DNA of 26,823 nt from the IMG/VR virus record IMGVR_UViG_3300036985_000738, positions 1-26,823 of that record; one strand, written 5' to 3'. The translations under genes and the position numbers were made by a program. Positions 13,919 to 22,527 of this stretch are shown one piece after another. A model generated the notes under the pieces. It made no database searches and had not been told where the DNA came from. It was given only the letters and a program-made list of their open reading frames with translations. The stretch comes from a virus. Position 1 is the first letter of the stretch. Each line of letters begins with the position of its first letter.

Positions 13919-14761
13919 TTATCCATTGCATATTCCTTGGCCTGTATTATACCAGGCTCCCCAGTATGTATTTCCTGCTAGGGAAGAACAATCACATCCT
14001 TGACATTGACCACCGCAATTAGTTCCTGTTCCACCAGTTGCCCCGCAGCCACCTGCATAGTATATTCCATTGCGATTTTGCCATATACAAGTAAACTCAG
14101 GTCCTCTAGGACAGAAGCATCGTCGCGTATCAGTAACTCCTACACCTGTACAGCATGTGCAGTTAGGAAGTGGAACATATCCACAATCTACTGATTGTCC
14201 TTGTGATACTTCATAACTGCCACAACTTCCATCAGCGTAATTAAAAATTAAAGTAGTTCCACTACACGTTGATGATAAGAATGTTCCATATGGAGTGCAT
14301 GCTGGAGGAGGAGGAACATACCCACAGGCAGTGCTATTGTAAGCTAATATTTCGTTATACGTGCCACCGCTACCATCAGCACGTAAGTTAAAGAGAGTAG
14401 TACCACTGCATTGGTTTGCTGCAATGAGTGTGCCATACGGAGGATAAACTGGTGGAGCAAACGGAGTAACAGCATTTGATGAAGCTGTAGATGGGGATTG
14501 AACTCCATAGTTAGTTGTTCCATATACTATAAAAGTATAAGCTGTTCCATTTGTTAAACCTGCAACTTCAATTGGTGAACCTGCGGAACTTCCAGTTAGT
14601 CCACCTGGTGAAGAAACAGCAGTATAAACTATAGTTCCTTTACCAATATAGGATGGAGGAACAAAGGTAATAACTGCTCGAGTGTTTCCAGCCGTAGCTG
14701 TACCCATCACTGGTCTACCTGGAGTATCACCTCCACCATCTATAAATCCAAGGATTGGCAT
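13919..14761 (-). CDS. Fibronectin III / Cys-rich repeat adhesin, probable tail fiber component
   Basis: I chose the ATG at 14761, which shares a base with the upstream stop (TAATG); the alternative TTG at 14791 lies inside that gene. The protein has 280 residues. Residues about 15-101 form a fibronectin type III domain (ITFVPPSYIG, GLTNGTAYTFIVYGT, SNAVTPFAPP). Two repeats follow, at about 108-149 and 157-196, each with PYGT, CSGTTL, ADGS and CGY. The last 80 residues are Cys/Gly-rich (CTCCTGVG, CQGCDC) and would be disulfide- or metal-stabilised. It probably takes part in receptor binding at the tail. Confidence 0.7.
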   Translation of the reverse strand: MPILGFIDGGGDTPGRPVMGTATAGNTRAVITFVPPSYIGKGTIVYTAVSSPGGLTGSSAGSPIEVAGLTNGTAYTFIVYGTTNYGVQSPSTASSNAVTPFAPPVYPPYGTLIAANQCSGTTLFNLRADGSGGTYNEILAYNSTACGYVPPPPACTPYGTFLSSTCSGTTLIFNYADGSCGSYEVSQGQSVDCGYVPLPNCTCCTGVGVTDTRRCFCPRGPEFTCIWQNRNGIYYAGGCGATGGTGTNCGGQCQGCDCSSLAGNTYWGAWYNTGQGICNG

Positions 14762-15411
14762 TACGCGCTCAGGTCGCCAACTGCTACCCAAGTATCAGGC
14801 ATTGCTCTTTTAATTAAAGTTGCAGCTGTCCATTGTGCACGTGTCTTATTTCCAGGGTTTGAATTTAATGATACACCAGTGCCTGGAGTAAATGTTATTT
14901 GTCCTGCGCCAGTTTGAAGGAATGTTATTTGTGTGCCAAGTGGAAAAGCTACAGAAGAATTGGGTGGAATAGTTACGGCAACTCCCGTTGCATTACTGAC
15001 CTCTATCAATTTGCCATCATCTGATAAAATTAAAACATAACTAGCAACCTGTGCATTTATTTCTAAGTGATAAACAACATTGCCTGCCGTTACAATTCCA
15101 GAGGTTGGAGTAGGAACTGCTATTGTGCCTACTGTAATGTTTGATGCAATAGCTGTACCAATATTAGGTGTTCCAGCTAAAACTACTGATGATTGAATCT
15201 TAATGCTTGTCACGTTGCCGTCAGCAAGCAGTGCAGTAGTAATAGCGCCAGGTGTAATAGTTGCAGTTCCTATTACGCCTGTTCCAAAGTTTGTACCATT
15301 CTGTAATGATGTACAAAAGTTAGCTATTGATGTGTTGTTTCCGTTGTGCTGTGCAGCTACTACTGGGAAGCCAACTTGAAAGTTAAATGGAATATTGATT
15401 GGTGTAGACAT
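14761..15411 (-). CDS. Fiber-like structural protein, 216 residues
   Basis: A beta-rich, low-charge protein. The N-terminal part has a motif frequent in phage fiber proteins (FNFQVGFPVVAAQHNGNN), then a Gly/Thr/Ala/Ile-rich shaft. The C-terminal domain has DDGKLIEVSNATGVAVTIPP, GTQITFLQTGAGQITFTPG and ending TWVAVGDLSA, a pattern common at fiber tips and head-fiber proteins. A related C-terminal pattern is seen in the cut gene at 26503-26823. It lies between tail tubular B and the adhesin, so a tail role is likely. Confidence 0.65.
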   Translation of the reverse strand: MSTPINIPFNFQVGFPVVAAQHNGNNTSIANFCTSLQNGTNFGTGVIGTATITPGAITTALLADGNVTSIKIQSSVVLAGTPNIGTAIASNITVGTIAVPTPTSGIVTAGNVVYHLEINAQVASYVLILSDDGKLIEVSNATGVAVTIPPNSSVAFPLGTQITFLQTGAGQITFTPGTGVSLNSNPGNKTRAQWTAATLIKRAMPDTWVAVGDLSA

Positions 15412-15413
15412 TA

Positions 15414-17198
15414 TTAAGTGCTCCTAATTTTTCTTCTCTTGTATTTGTAGGCTATTGAATTTAATCCCCATTTTCTTCCTGGAAATTGAACCTCATATGT
15501 TGTTTCATCTGGTCCTAGGAATTGTAACTGTATTGCAAAACCTCTTCCAAGGGGTGAAATACCTTTTCTCTTAAGTGCTGCACCTTCTGTACTAAAACCA
15601 TACGTTGCAGAATTAGCAAGTAAAGGTTCAGGTGGTGGATCTGCTACATACACTTCACCTGGACTAGAATCATTTAATGAATATACTGCACCCCCAGTTG
15701 TAGGTGCTAAGAAAATACTTCTAGTTCCACCAATTGGATTAGTTTCATCATAGTTTTTATAACGATTTAATCTAATAATTGTATCGATAGGTACATCTTT
15801 AAATACAAAGTAAGGACGAATAAAAGTTTTTAACTGTGCGTATGTTGCATCATTAAACCAAGATGTAGTGTAGTATGATGGGTATCTGCCGTTAAAACCT
15901 GCACCTGTTGCAATGTCATCGTCAACATAATTATAATCATCTACAAAATAAACACACGGTAAATCATCATCTTGACCTGTCATTAAATAATATGGTGTGT
16001 CATCAGATGTTCTCCAATCACAACCAGATAGTAATGCAAAACCAGATACACCTGAAGGTACGTCTTCCTCAAATGAAGGTGCAGTTTGAAACATACTGTA
16101 TGCACCATTAGGTCCGATTGTAGCATCAAATATTAAATTAACAGATGCATAGAGTGGTGGTGCTCCTTCATCGCTTGCACGATATGGCAATGATATCCAA
16201 ACTCTATTGCGTACAAATGAAAGCGTTATAGTATTAGTTGCAATAGGATTAATTTCACCGTTAATAATTAATGGTCTTATGCGTTCAAAGATATCATTAA
16301 CACCATTACGATTGTAAAAGAATAATCCTTGCGGCCAATCAAAGAAGTATACTCCACCATTACCAGCAATAGCTTGCTGCGGTGTATCAATGCCTAAGTT
16401 TGTTGTAACTTCTACAAGTTGGAATGAGTCAGCATCATAACCCATAAGAAGATAAACAGCTTTAGGTTTAAATATTAATAATTGTCCATCAACTATTTGG
16501 ATACCACGGATACCATCTCCGCCTGCAATAATGTCTATGTAGTCATCTTGGAACCAGTTTTCTGGTGAGCTTTCATGTGACCAACGAAGTCTATTACTAT
16601 ATGCTGTACCGTCTTCATAAGTATTAGCTACAAATAATTTATTAGCATGAGCGACTGTTAGTTCTGCGCGAGGCATATAACCACCAACTGGTAATTGATA
16701 TGGTTGCCACGTTGGACCAGATGCAGCTAGTAAAGTTGCATACGTATCTCCCACTTTCCACTTGTACATGTTTGGAGAATTTTTACCAAGTGCAATATAA
16801 AGAGTATCTTCCCACTGTGTAAATGATGCACCGTTTAAAGAATAAACATTAAGCGGTGTTAATGATGCGCTGTTTAAATAGCTGAAATCACTACCAGAAG
16901 AAACATAAACTCTACCATATATTGGTGTTGCCAAATCTTGCAATCCAGTTGAAAGCATAATTTGCGGAGCTGCAGTATATTTATAATTATAAATTGTTTT
17001 AGGATTCCATGTTCCATCAAATGCTATTACAGTAGGATTTAGTTTTTGAAAGCCGGCACGGGAAAACACACCACCACGTGGGTCAATCTCTACGTTAAGC
17101 ATTCCTGGTGATTCATTAGTCTTTAATTGGAATTGGTCAGCACGAAAGTTAAGCCCACCGGTAAAGTTAAAAGCTTCTTGTACTATAATGTTAGCCAT
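15414..17198 (-). CDS. Tail tubular protein B-like (tail nozzle)
   Basis: The protein has 594 residues. The start NFTGGLNFRADQFQLKTNES, followed by MLNVEIDPRGGVFSRAGFQK, is typical of podovirus tail tubular B / tail nozzle or stabilisation proteins. The rest is beta-propeller-like, with segments such as WEDTLYIALGKNSP, RWSHESSPENWFQDDYID and QLLIFKPKAVYLLMG. It would form the lower part of the short tail. It follows the tail tubular A gene closely. The size fits the lower end of the family. Confidence 0.8.
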   Translation of the reverse strand: MANIIVQEAFNFTGGLNFRADQFQLKTNESPGMLNVEIDPRGGVFSRAGFQKLNPTVIAFDGTWNPKTIYNYKYTAAPQIMLSTGLQDLATPIYGRVYVSSGSDFSYLNSASLTPLNVYSLNGASFTQWEDTLYIALGKNSPNMYKWKVGDTYATLLAASGPTWQPYQLPVGGYMPRAELTVAHANKLFVANTYEDGTAYSNRLRWSHESSPENWFQDDYIDIIAGGDGIRGIQIVDGQLLIFKPKAVYLLMGYDADSFQLVEVTTNLGIDTPQQAIAGNGGVYFFDWPQGLFFYNRNGVNDIFERIRPLIINGEINPIATNTITLSFVRNRVWISLPYRASDEGAPPLYASVNLIFDATIGPNGAYSMFQTAPSFEEDVPSGVSGFALLSGCDWRTSDDTPYYLMTGQDDDLPCVYFVDDYNYVDDDIATGAGFNGRYPSYYTTSWFNDATYAQLKTFIRPYFVFKDVPIDTIIRLNRYKNYDETNPIGGTRSIFLAPTTGGAVYSLNDSSPGEVYVADPPPEPLLANSATYGFSTEGAALKRKGISPLGRGFAIQLQFLGPDETTYEVQFPGRKWGLNSIAYKYKRRKIRST

Positions 17199-17201
17199 TA
17201 T

Positions 17202-18119
17202 TTACCAGGCTGTTCCGTATGCGGGACCATTGCCTGCACCCGGGGATACCCTTATTCCTGGACCCAGCCCATAACGAGATCCGCTAAGTTGTAATCCACC
17301 AGAATAAATTATTGGTTGATTGCTAGATGGTGCTGTTAGGTAATCTTGATAGTTCTTTAAGTTTGTAACAAATTGTTCTCTATAAATCCTTGACATTTCA
17401 GCATCTTCTTGGAACTGATAAATGCGTGACATTGTATAAGCAATCAAACATGCTTGTAGTTCATTGTCTAAGTCTACATACTGTTCACTTGCTGGGTTGT
17501 TTTGGTTAGCATCAGACAGCCAGCTTAAGTTTGGTTGACGGTATCCTCTAACCTGTAAAAAGTATGTCATGTTTGGTCGCGGCCATAGGTACAATGAATT
17601 TGAATATAAAGAAAAATAAGCTGGAATATTAATTTGGTTGTTAGAACCTATCCAAATTCTTTCAGCTTGATGTTGACTAATATAAATTAATTCAAGACCA
17701 AAACCAGCAAGCTCGTCAGTTCCTTGAATAGCAATAACGTTAGTTAATTCTTTAATACCAGGTACTACTATAAGTTCAAGAGTGTCAGGGTCTTCGTATG
17801 TGTACCCTTCCATGCTAGCTGGCTGGTCATAGTTTACAATAGTTATTGGCGCAGTTGAGTTTGTAACAGTAAAAACTGGTTCATCACCAAATATTAATTG
17901 AGTTCCTTCAGTTACTGAAGTAGTATAGTTTGCTTCAAACCAAGGCCAACGAACTTCAGAATCTACAATTGTTTGAAAACCTTCTTTAAGAAATTGTACT
18001 ACTAGCTCTTGGCTTATGTCATCAGTATTTTCATTGGAGCCAATTTCTAATTGAGAAAGACTTTCAAGCAGTGATAATAAATTAAAACAATTTAAACCAC
18101 CCGTTGGATCTATTGCCAT
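17202..18119 (-). CDS. Tail tubular protein A-like (head-tail adaptor)
   Basis: The protein has 305 residues. The N-terminal region has FLKEGFQTIVDSEVRWPWFE and TSVTEGTQLIF, as in adaptor / tail tubular A proteins of podoviruses, followed by a beta part (FSLYSNSLYLWPRPN, TYFLQVRGYRQPN) and a helical end (ALIAYTMSRIYQFQEDAEMS-type). The Gly/Pro-rich tail closes the protein. It links the portal to the tail tube. It starts with ATG after AGGA and lies directly before the tail nozzle gene. Confidence 0.75.
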   Translation of the reverse strand: MAIDPTGGLNCFNLLSLLESLSQLEIGSNENTDDISQELVVQFLKEGFQTIVDSEVRWPWFEANYTTSVTEGTQLIFGDEPVFTVTNSTAPITIVNYDQPASMEGYTYEDPDTLELIVVPGIKELTNVIAIQGTDELAGFGLELIYISQHQAERIWIGSNNQINIPAYFSLYSNSLYLWPRPNMTYFLQVRGYRQPNLSWLSDANQNNPASEQYVDLDNELQACLIAYTMSRIYQFQEDAEMSRIYREQFVTNLKNYQDYLTAPSSNQPIIYSGGLQLSGSRYGLGPGIRVSPGAGNGPAYGTAW

Positions 18120-18128
18120 ATTAAATTC

Positions 18129-18407
18129 CTATTCTTTAGACTTTGCTAATTTTTCCATTCGCTTAAGATGACCAATGCAGAAGTCTGTCCCTTTAGCTTT
18201 AGGTGCGCGGCATCTCTCTTCTTTAAGATTAAAACCAATACAAGTAGGCATTGCAGCAACATACTCAACACCAGATGGTGGAGCAAGTTCAGTATTAGAT
18301 TGAATAAAGCTAGGCATAATGCTTGCAACATCTTGTCCAGGCCTTGGAGAATTATACATCTCACATCCTGCTGGAACTTGACTTGTAAATACTGGTTGTC
18401 TTGTCAT
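18129..18407 (-). CDS. Small zinc-knuckle protein
   Basis: The protein has 92 residues. The C-terminal part has a C-x9-C-x10-C-x2-H arrangement (C56, C66, C77, H80; ERCRAPKAKGTDFCIGH), a plausible single zinc site followed by a basic tail (LKRMEKLAKSKE). The first 50 residues are Pro/Ser-rich and flexible. It is the first gene after the terminator hairpin and follows a copy of the AT-rich motif, so it may start a transcript of tail genes. It starts with ATG after AAGGA. Role unknown. Confidence 0.65.
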   Translation of the reverse strand: MTRQPVFTSQVPAGCEMYNSPRPGQDVASIMPSFIQSNTELAPPSGVEYVAAMPTCIGFNLKEERCRAPKAKGTDFCIGHLKRMEKLAKSKE

Positions 18408-18432
18408 ATGTTTAATCCTTCGTTCATATTTT

Positions 18433-18461
18433 GTTCTCTATATACTATACAAAATTTTCCA
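18433..18461 (-). promoter_or_regulatory. AT-rich late motif, copy 4
   Basis: Read on the minus strand: TGGAAAATTTT, then GTATAGT, then ATATAGAGAAC. It lies between the terminator hairpin (18473-18533) and the gene at 18407, exactly where a new promoter would be expected after a terminator. Confidence 0.55.
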
Positions 18462-18472
18462 TTAAAAGGAAA

Positions 18473-18533
18473 TAGCTGGCACTAAGAGGGTTGCCCGAAG
18501 GATGAACAACCTTTCAACTCTTAGCACCAGCTA
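18473..18533 (-). terminator. Strong hairpin terminator after the capsid gene
   Basis: On the minus strand, TAGCTGGTGCTAAGAG pairs with CTCTTAGTGCCAGCTA: 16 pairs, two of them G-U. Inside, GGTTG pairs with CAACC and the tip is CC-TTCG-GG, a stable UUCG tetraloop. A T-rich stretch (TTTCCTTTT) follows. It begins 35 bases after the capsid stop codon. The T-tract is interrupted, so it may be partial, as is common after phage capsid genes. Confidence 0.7.
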
Positions 18534-18568
18534 AACCTATTTTAACTAGCCGAAGCTAATTAAGTTTA

Positions 18569-19546
18569 TTATACGTCAGCCGACAAGTAGCCTTGACGTG
18601 AACGGTTGGAGCAGGTAAGCTGACCGTAGGCCAATACGATGGCGTAACGAGCGTCTTTCTGCGCAACTGTACCCTGCTGGAATGGAGTACTGGTGAACCA
18701 GTGACCATTCATACCAGTAAGCTTGAGGTACTTCGTATTGAGGAAGTACATCGAGGCATTGGATGACTGGGCGCCAGGCATTGCCAAGTCGTAAACGACT
18801 GGGGTTTGCTTGAACATCAAGTTCTGGAATCCAGCATTTGCTTTTGCAACGTCCTGGTAACGTACGTTTGGTGTCAACAGAGACTCATACTTGCTGAACA
18901 ATGGCTCAGTTGTGATGATGATATCTGGTGTGTCGTTACCCTTCGATGCATTGTTGTACACGTTTGCCATGTTAACAAGGCTCAAAGTTGCGTTTTGTAT
19001 TCCTGCTGGAATGGTTGGGTTCCACCATGATTCGGTTGCTGCGTCAATGCCACCAATTGCTGTGTTTAATGAACCAGCGTAACCGCCGATACCATTGAAC
19101 TCAAGTGGGTTGGTTGTACCGTCGTTCGAGCTAAGGAGCTGGTCGTTGACGAGCTTCTTGATCGACATTTCGGCTTGCATAATTTTAGCATTCAACAACT
19201 TGATGATTGCTTCTGTTCCACGGTTCTTGGCTTCTTCAATACCGCTGATTGCAATGGATGCAGCAATCTGCTTCCAGTTGTAAATAGCAGCTGTGATGCC
19301 TTCTTGTGGTGTAAGCAAGATGTTATCGTAGTCAGCGTACGATGCAGCAGTTGTGTTTTCCTCATAGAGTACTGGCTCAACTATCTGAGTTCCGCCTTCT
19401 TCCATAACAACTCTTCCACCTTGATTCATGTGGTTCAAAAGAACGAGGTCCTTGAATATGTTGTCAACCAGCGTTGGCTGGTAGTTTTGCAATGTTGTAG
19501 AAAACAGAGCATTCATGTCTACTGTATTCACGTTTGGTGAAGTCAT
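18569..19546 (-). CDS. Major capsid protein, HK97-like
   Basis: The protein has 325 residues. It follows scaffold and portal and precedes a terminator, the usual place. Visible features: an N-terminal arm (TLVDNIFKDLVLLNHMNQGG), an E-loop region (TQIVEPVLYEENTTAASYAD), a long spine-type helix (EAIIKLLNAKIMQAEMSIKK) and a C-terminal part (YFLNTKYLKLTGMNGHWF, YAIVLAYGQLTCSNRSRQGY). The gene's GC (about 43-53% in sampled lines) is higher than its neighbours (near 33-38%), which suggests codon selection for very high expression. It starts with ATG after AAGGAG. Confidence 0.8.
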   Translation of the reverse strand: MTSPNVNTVDMNALFSTTLQNYQPTLVDNIFKDLVLLNHMNQGGRVVMEEGGTQIVEPVLYEENTTAASYADYDNILLTPQEGITAAIYNWKQIAASIAISGIEEAKNRGTEAIIKLLNAKIMQAEMSIKKLVNDQLLSSNDGTTNPLEFNGIGGYAGSLNTAIGGIDAATESWWNPTIPAGIQNATLSLVNMANVYNNASKGNDTPDIIITTEPLFSKYESLLTPNVRYQDVAKANAGFQNLMFKQTPVVYDLAMPGAQSSNASMYFLNTKYLKLTGMNGHWFTSTPFQQGTVAQKDARYAIVLAYGQLTCSNRSRQGYLSADV

Positions 19547-19576
19547 TTTATTCTCCTTGTAATGTTAGTGTTTTGG

Positions 19577-20362
19577 TTAAAGCCCCAAGCCTTTTTTGGC
19601 TTGTTCAAAGGCTTCAAATACTGTTTTAGGTGCAGTAGTTGCGGCTGGATTCCCACCCTTAGAAGATGCGCCTGTGGAAACAATTGTTGCCGAACGCTTT
19701 GCTTGAACTCTAGCTTGCTCATCAGCCAGTTTTTTACTGGACTCAGAAGCTTTAGAATAAATTTTATCAAAAGCAACTTGTTTAAAAACTGCTTCTAAAT
19801 CTGTCATTCCTGTTGCTATAGCTTTAGCTACAACTTCATCTGAATTAAAATCTTCACCGTACTTGCTTTGTAATGTATCGATAGTTCTCTTCAAATCATC
19901 CATAGCTTTTGATTGTTCGAAAGCCTGGATTCTTTGCTCTAACTGTCGCATTTGCTTTTCAGCTGGATCCAACCACTCCTCTTCTTCAGGAGTTGTTGTA
20001 ACCGTTTCCACACCATAGTGCTGCTGTAAAGCCTGCAAGGTGCCTGCTGGGTCTTCTTGCAACGATTGTGCAAGAGTAGCAGCAAATTCAACTTGCTTTC
20101 TTTGTTCGCTAAGTTCCTGTGTCTTACGGGTATAATCCGCTTGACGTTGGTACCCAGCTAGAGCCTCCTGTAAAGGGACTGTAACTTCTTCTCCATTAAC
20201 TTGGATTTTGACGACCTTGTCGGCAACATCTGTATAGTCAAAAAAGTCTGGCTCTTCTATTACGCCTGCTTCGCCTAATTCCTCAACTTGTCCATCTTCG
20301 ATAATGGGGTCGATTACTTCAGTACTAGCACTAGCATCATTATTTATTTCTTCATTACTCAT
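19577..20362 (-). CDS. Scaffolding protein
   Basis: The protein has 261 residues, is very acidic at the N-terminus, and has a coiled middle. The segment VNGEEVTVPLQEALAGYQRQ, followed by ADYTRKTQELSEQRK (about 53-87), is typical of podovirus capsid assembly scaffolds. Coiled coil continues to about residue 180; the Thr/Ala/Gly-rich linker leads to a C-terminal helix (FEAFEQAKKGLGL) that would bind capsid protein. It lies between portal and capsid and is preceded by the AT-rich motif (20388-20416). Confidence 0.8.
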   Translation of the reverse strand: MSNEEINNDASASTEVIDPIIEDGQVEELGEAGVIEEPDFFDYTDVADKVVKIQVNGEEVTVPLQEALAGYQRQADYTRKTQELSEQRKQVEFAATLAQSLQEDPAGTLQALQQHYGVETVTTTPEEEEWLDPAEKQMRQLEQRIQAFEQSKAMDDLKRTIDTLQSKYGEDFNSDEVVAKAIATGMTDLEAVFKQVAFDKIYSKASESSKKLADEQARVQAKRSATIVSTGASSKGGNPAATTAPKTVFEAFEQAKKGLGL

Positions 20363-20387
20363 TTGGAATCCATCCTTCTAATTGGTT

Positions 20388-20416
20388 GTTCCTATATGTA
20401 TGTAAAAAATTTTACA
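20388..20416 (-). promoter_or_regulatory. AT-rich late motif, copy 2
   Basis: Read on the minus strand: TGTAAAATTTTTTACAT, then ACATATAGGAAC. On either strand it contains a perfect dyad ATGTAAAA-n2-TTTTACAT (20400-20417). It lies between the portal stop and the scaffold start, 26 bases before the ATG. Confidence 0.5.
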
Positions 20417-20427
20417 TAATTCTTTTA

Positions 20428-22377
20428 TTATTGTGGCGGCTGTCCTTGTAACGCTGCCAATATCTCAGGTGGTAGACCTTCTAATCCTCCAGCTTGAGGT
20501 GCTTGGCCCTGTAAAGCAGCCAGTATTTCAGGAGGTAAACCTTCCATGCCGCCTTGAGGTAGTGCTTCCTGCTGTGGAGGACCACCTTGTCCAGCCATTA
20601 AAGCAGCCATTAATTCAGGAGGCAATCCCTCCATGCCACCTTGTTCTGCTTCCATCCCTGCCATATCATCTGGGGGCATACCTGGTGGCATGCCTTGTCC
20701 TTCTAGATCTGCCTCGTCAGGAGTCATACCTTCTGGTGCTTGTTGTTCTGGACTTTGTAAAAATGCTCCTGCATTCTTTACTCCGAATCCAGTACTTAAA
20801 ACATACTCAGCCAACTTAGGTAAATTAACAAGTCCTGCCTGGGCAAACGGTTGCATTGCCGAAACGATCTGCATAGCCATATCTCTACGGAAAGCTTCGT
20901 TACGTGGGGCTGTAGATCCAGCCTCAACATTAAAGTCAAACTCACCAGAGATATAATCTTTATCAAAAGTCAACCATACAGGTGCGTTCTCACTGCCTAC
21001 TATTCTTACAGTCTGCTCACCAGTTAAATACTGTTGGGCTAGCATTATAAGATTAGAAGCACATGCAGCTATGCAGTTCTCAATATCTATAAGCTTTTCA
21101 GCTACTCTAGCATTACCGGACTCAGCAATGATTGATGCTTCGCGGGCGGTTCTAGTTGTTTCTGGGATGATTCCACGCTGATACTCTGACACACCTGACA
21201 CACGGTCGATGTCTGCTTCAATTGACTCACTCATCTTATAGAATTCAGGTGGGTTAATATAAGCCGGCATTGCAGCCACTACGTTCTGTAGATTTTCATT
21301 ACCTTTAACTGGAACCAATACGTTGTCATCGTCTGATGCTAAAGCCTGACGTCCAACATCATCGAATGCTGATTCACTAAATAGATACTTACGGGAGAAG
21401 CGTTTTCTATGGTTCATCATCTGTGTACGAGTTTCATTTAATTCGTACTGCAATGGTTCGATTGCTTCTAGTTCACCCATTGGATAAAACAATCCAGGAA
21501 TCTCGTAGTTGCGTAACATGATGAATGGATGACCAAATACATATGGCATCTTTACTGGCTTGACTAGGAACTTATCACCAGTGTCTGAGAATATGCACAT
21601 CTCACCAGTATCAACATTGTAATACTCATAGATATTGCACATAGCTTCTTCTGTGTCATAGTTATAATCATAAGCATTGGTAGTTAGATAATCTATTGAT
21701 GCTGTATTAACAGCTGGTCCTACGTTTTGTCTTGCTGAATAATCATAACGTTCATCGTTCTTAACATCTTTTAATGTGCGGCGACTTTTCTGTGCAATCC
21801 AACGCAAGTCATTCATATCTGTTGCATAAGGATCTACATACATATTAAATGGGTCAACACGTTCTAGGAATGGACGGTCTTCTCTAATTATAAATGTTGA
21901 TTCAACATCACCTGTTGGTGGATTTTCTTTACTTACAGCTTCATCAGCAGTGTCTTGAATATCATCAAGCTTTGCTTCTTCAACAAAACGATAACCAGTC
22001 TTAACCCAACCATGACCAATAATTAAATAATCTTTTGCTGCTCTTTGAAACTCTGGTTGACAACCATAATGCTGCCACCAATAGTTAATGATTGATTCAG
22101 TAACAACAGCCTTGTCACCGTCTTCTGGTCTACGTGGATTAACATTAATCTTTGGACGACCAATAGCAATTGCAGGAGCTAGAGTATTAATAGTTGAGAA
22201 TGCAACGTTAACAAGCAATCTGTCACCAACACCAGCACCACGATAATGTCTACCACGATACAAGTTAATTAAACGTTGCCAAAGTTGAATATAATTTTGT
22301 TGCTCTAATACTTTTTGTGCTAAGTTAATCTTTTGTCTATACTGACTTAACTTATCCGAATTACTTTGACGTGCCAT
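20428..22377 (-). CDS. Portal protein
   Basis: The protein has 649 residues. Typical podovirus portal features: NLYRGRHYRG near the start, AIAIGRPKINVNPRRPEDGD, YLIIGHGWVKTGYRF, ERVDPFNMYVDPYATDMNDL, and RVSGVSEYQRGIIPETTRTA. The C-terminal 110 residues are Pro/Met/Gly/Gln-rich and contain three near-repeats (GGxEGLPPExxAAL). It forms the 12-fold ring for DNA passage and docks the terminase. It starts with ATG; the upstream ribosome-binding site is weak (GGGA). Confidence 0.85.
   Translation of the reverse strand: MARQSNSDKLSQYRQKINLAQKVLEQQNYIQLWQRLINLYRGRHYRGAGVGDRLLVNVAFSTINTLAPAIAIGRPKINVNPRRPEDGDKAVVTESIINYWWQHYGCQPEFQRAAKDYLIIGHGWVKTGYRFVEEAKLDDIQDTADEAVSKENPPTGDVESTFIIREDRPFLERVDPFNMYVDPYATDMNDLRWIAQKSRRTLKDVKNDERYDYSARQNVGPAVNTASIDYLTTNAYDYNYDTEEAMCNIYEYYNVDTGEMCIFSDTGDKFLVKPVKMPYVFGHPFIMLRNYEIPGLFYPMGELEAIEPLQYELNETRTQMMNHRKRFSRKYLFSESAFDDVGRQALASDDDNVLVPVKGNENLQNVVAAMPAYINPPEFYKMSESIEADIDRVSGVSEYQRGIIPETTRTAREASIIAESGNARVAEKLIDIENCIAACASNLIMLAQQYLTGEQTVRIVGSENAPVWLTFDKDYISGEFDFNVEAGSTAPRNEAFRRDMAMQIVSAMQPFAQAGLVNLPKLAEYVLSTGFGVKNAGAFLQSPEQQAPEGMTPDEADLEGQGMPPGMPPDDMAGMEAEQGGMEGLPPELMAALMAGQGGPPQQEALPQGGMEGLPPEILAALQGQAPQAGGLEGLPPEILAALQGQPPQ
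20456..20640 (-). repeat. Three near-identical repeats in the portal C-terminus
   Basis: A 35-base unit occurs at 20456-20490, 20519-20553 and 20606-20640 and encodes GGxEGLPPExxAAL each time. Unit spacing is 63 and 87 bases; the spacer encodes Gln/Pro/Gly-rich linkers. DNA identity between units suggests recent duplication or continuing slippage. Confidence 0.7.
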
Positions 22378-22407
22378 ATTAACAATCCCACTTCTTTTTT
22401 GCGGCCA

Positions 22408-22527
22408 TTATTTCTTCTTTACTGGTACGTTGTTGACAACTTTTTTCTTTTTCTTCTTAGGATACTTTTGCGTAGTGGTACTATTCATAGCATCCATATC
22501 CCTCATCTGAATGTTAGGACTAGGCAT
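22408..22527 (-). CDS. 39-residue lysine-rich protein
   Basis: The ATG at 22527 shares a base with the stop of the upstream gene (TAATG), so it is likely translated by coupling. The product is MPSPNIQMRDMDAMNSTTTQ followed by a basic tail with a run of six lysines and a final KKK. It would bind nucleic acid or acidic capsid surfaces. It fills the 150-base gap before the portal gene, and no other frame does. Confidence 0.5.
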   Translation of the reverse strand: MPSPNIQMRDMDAMNSTTTQKYPKKKKKKVVNNVPVKKK

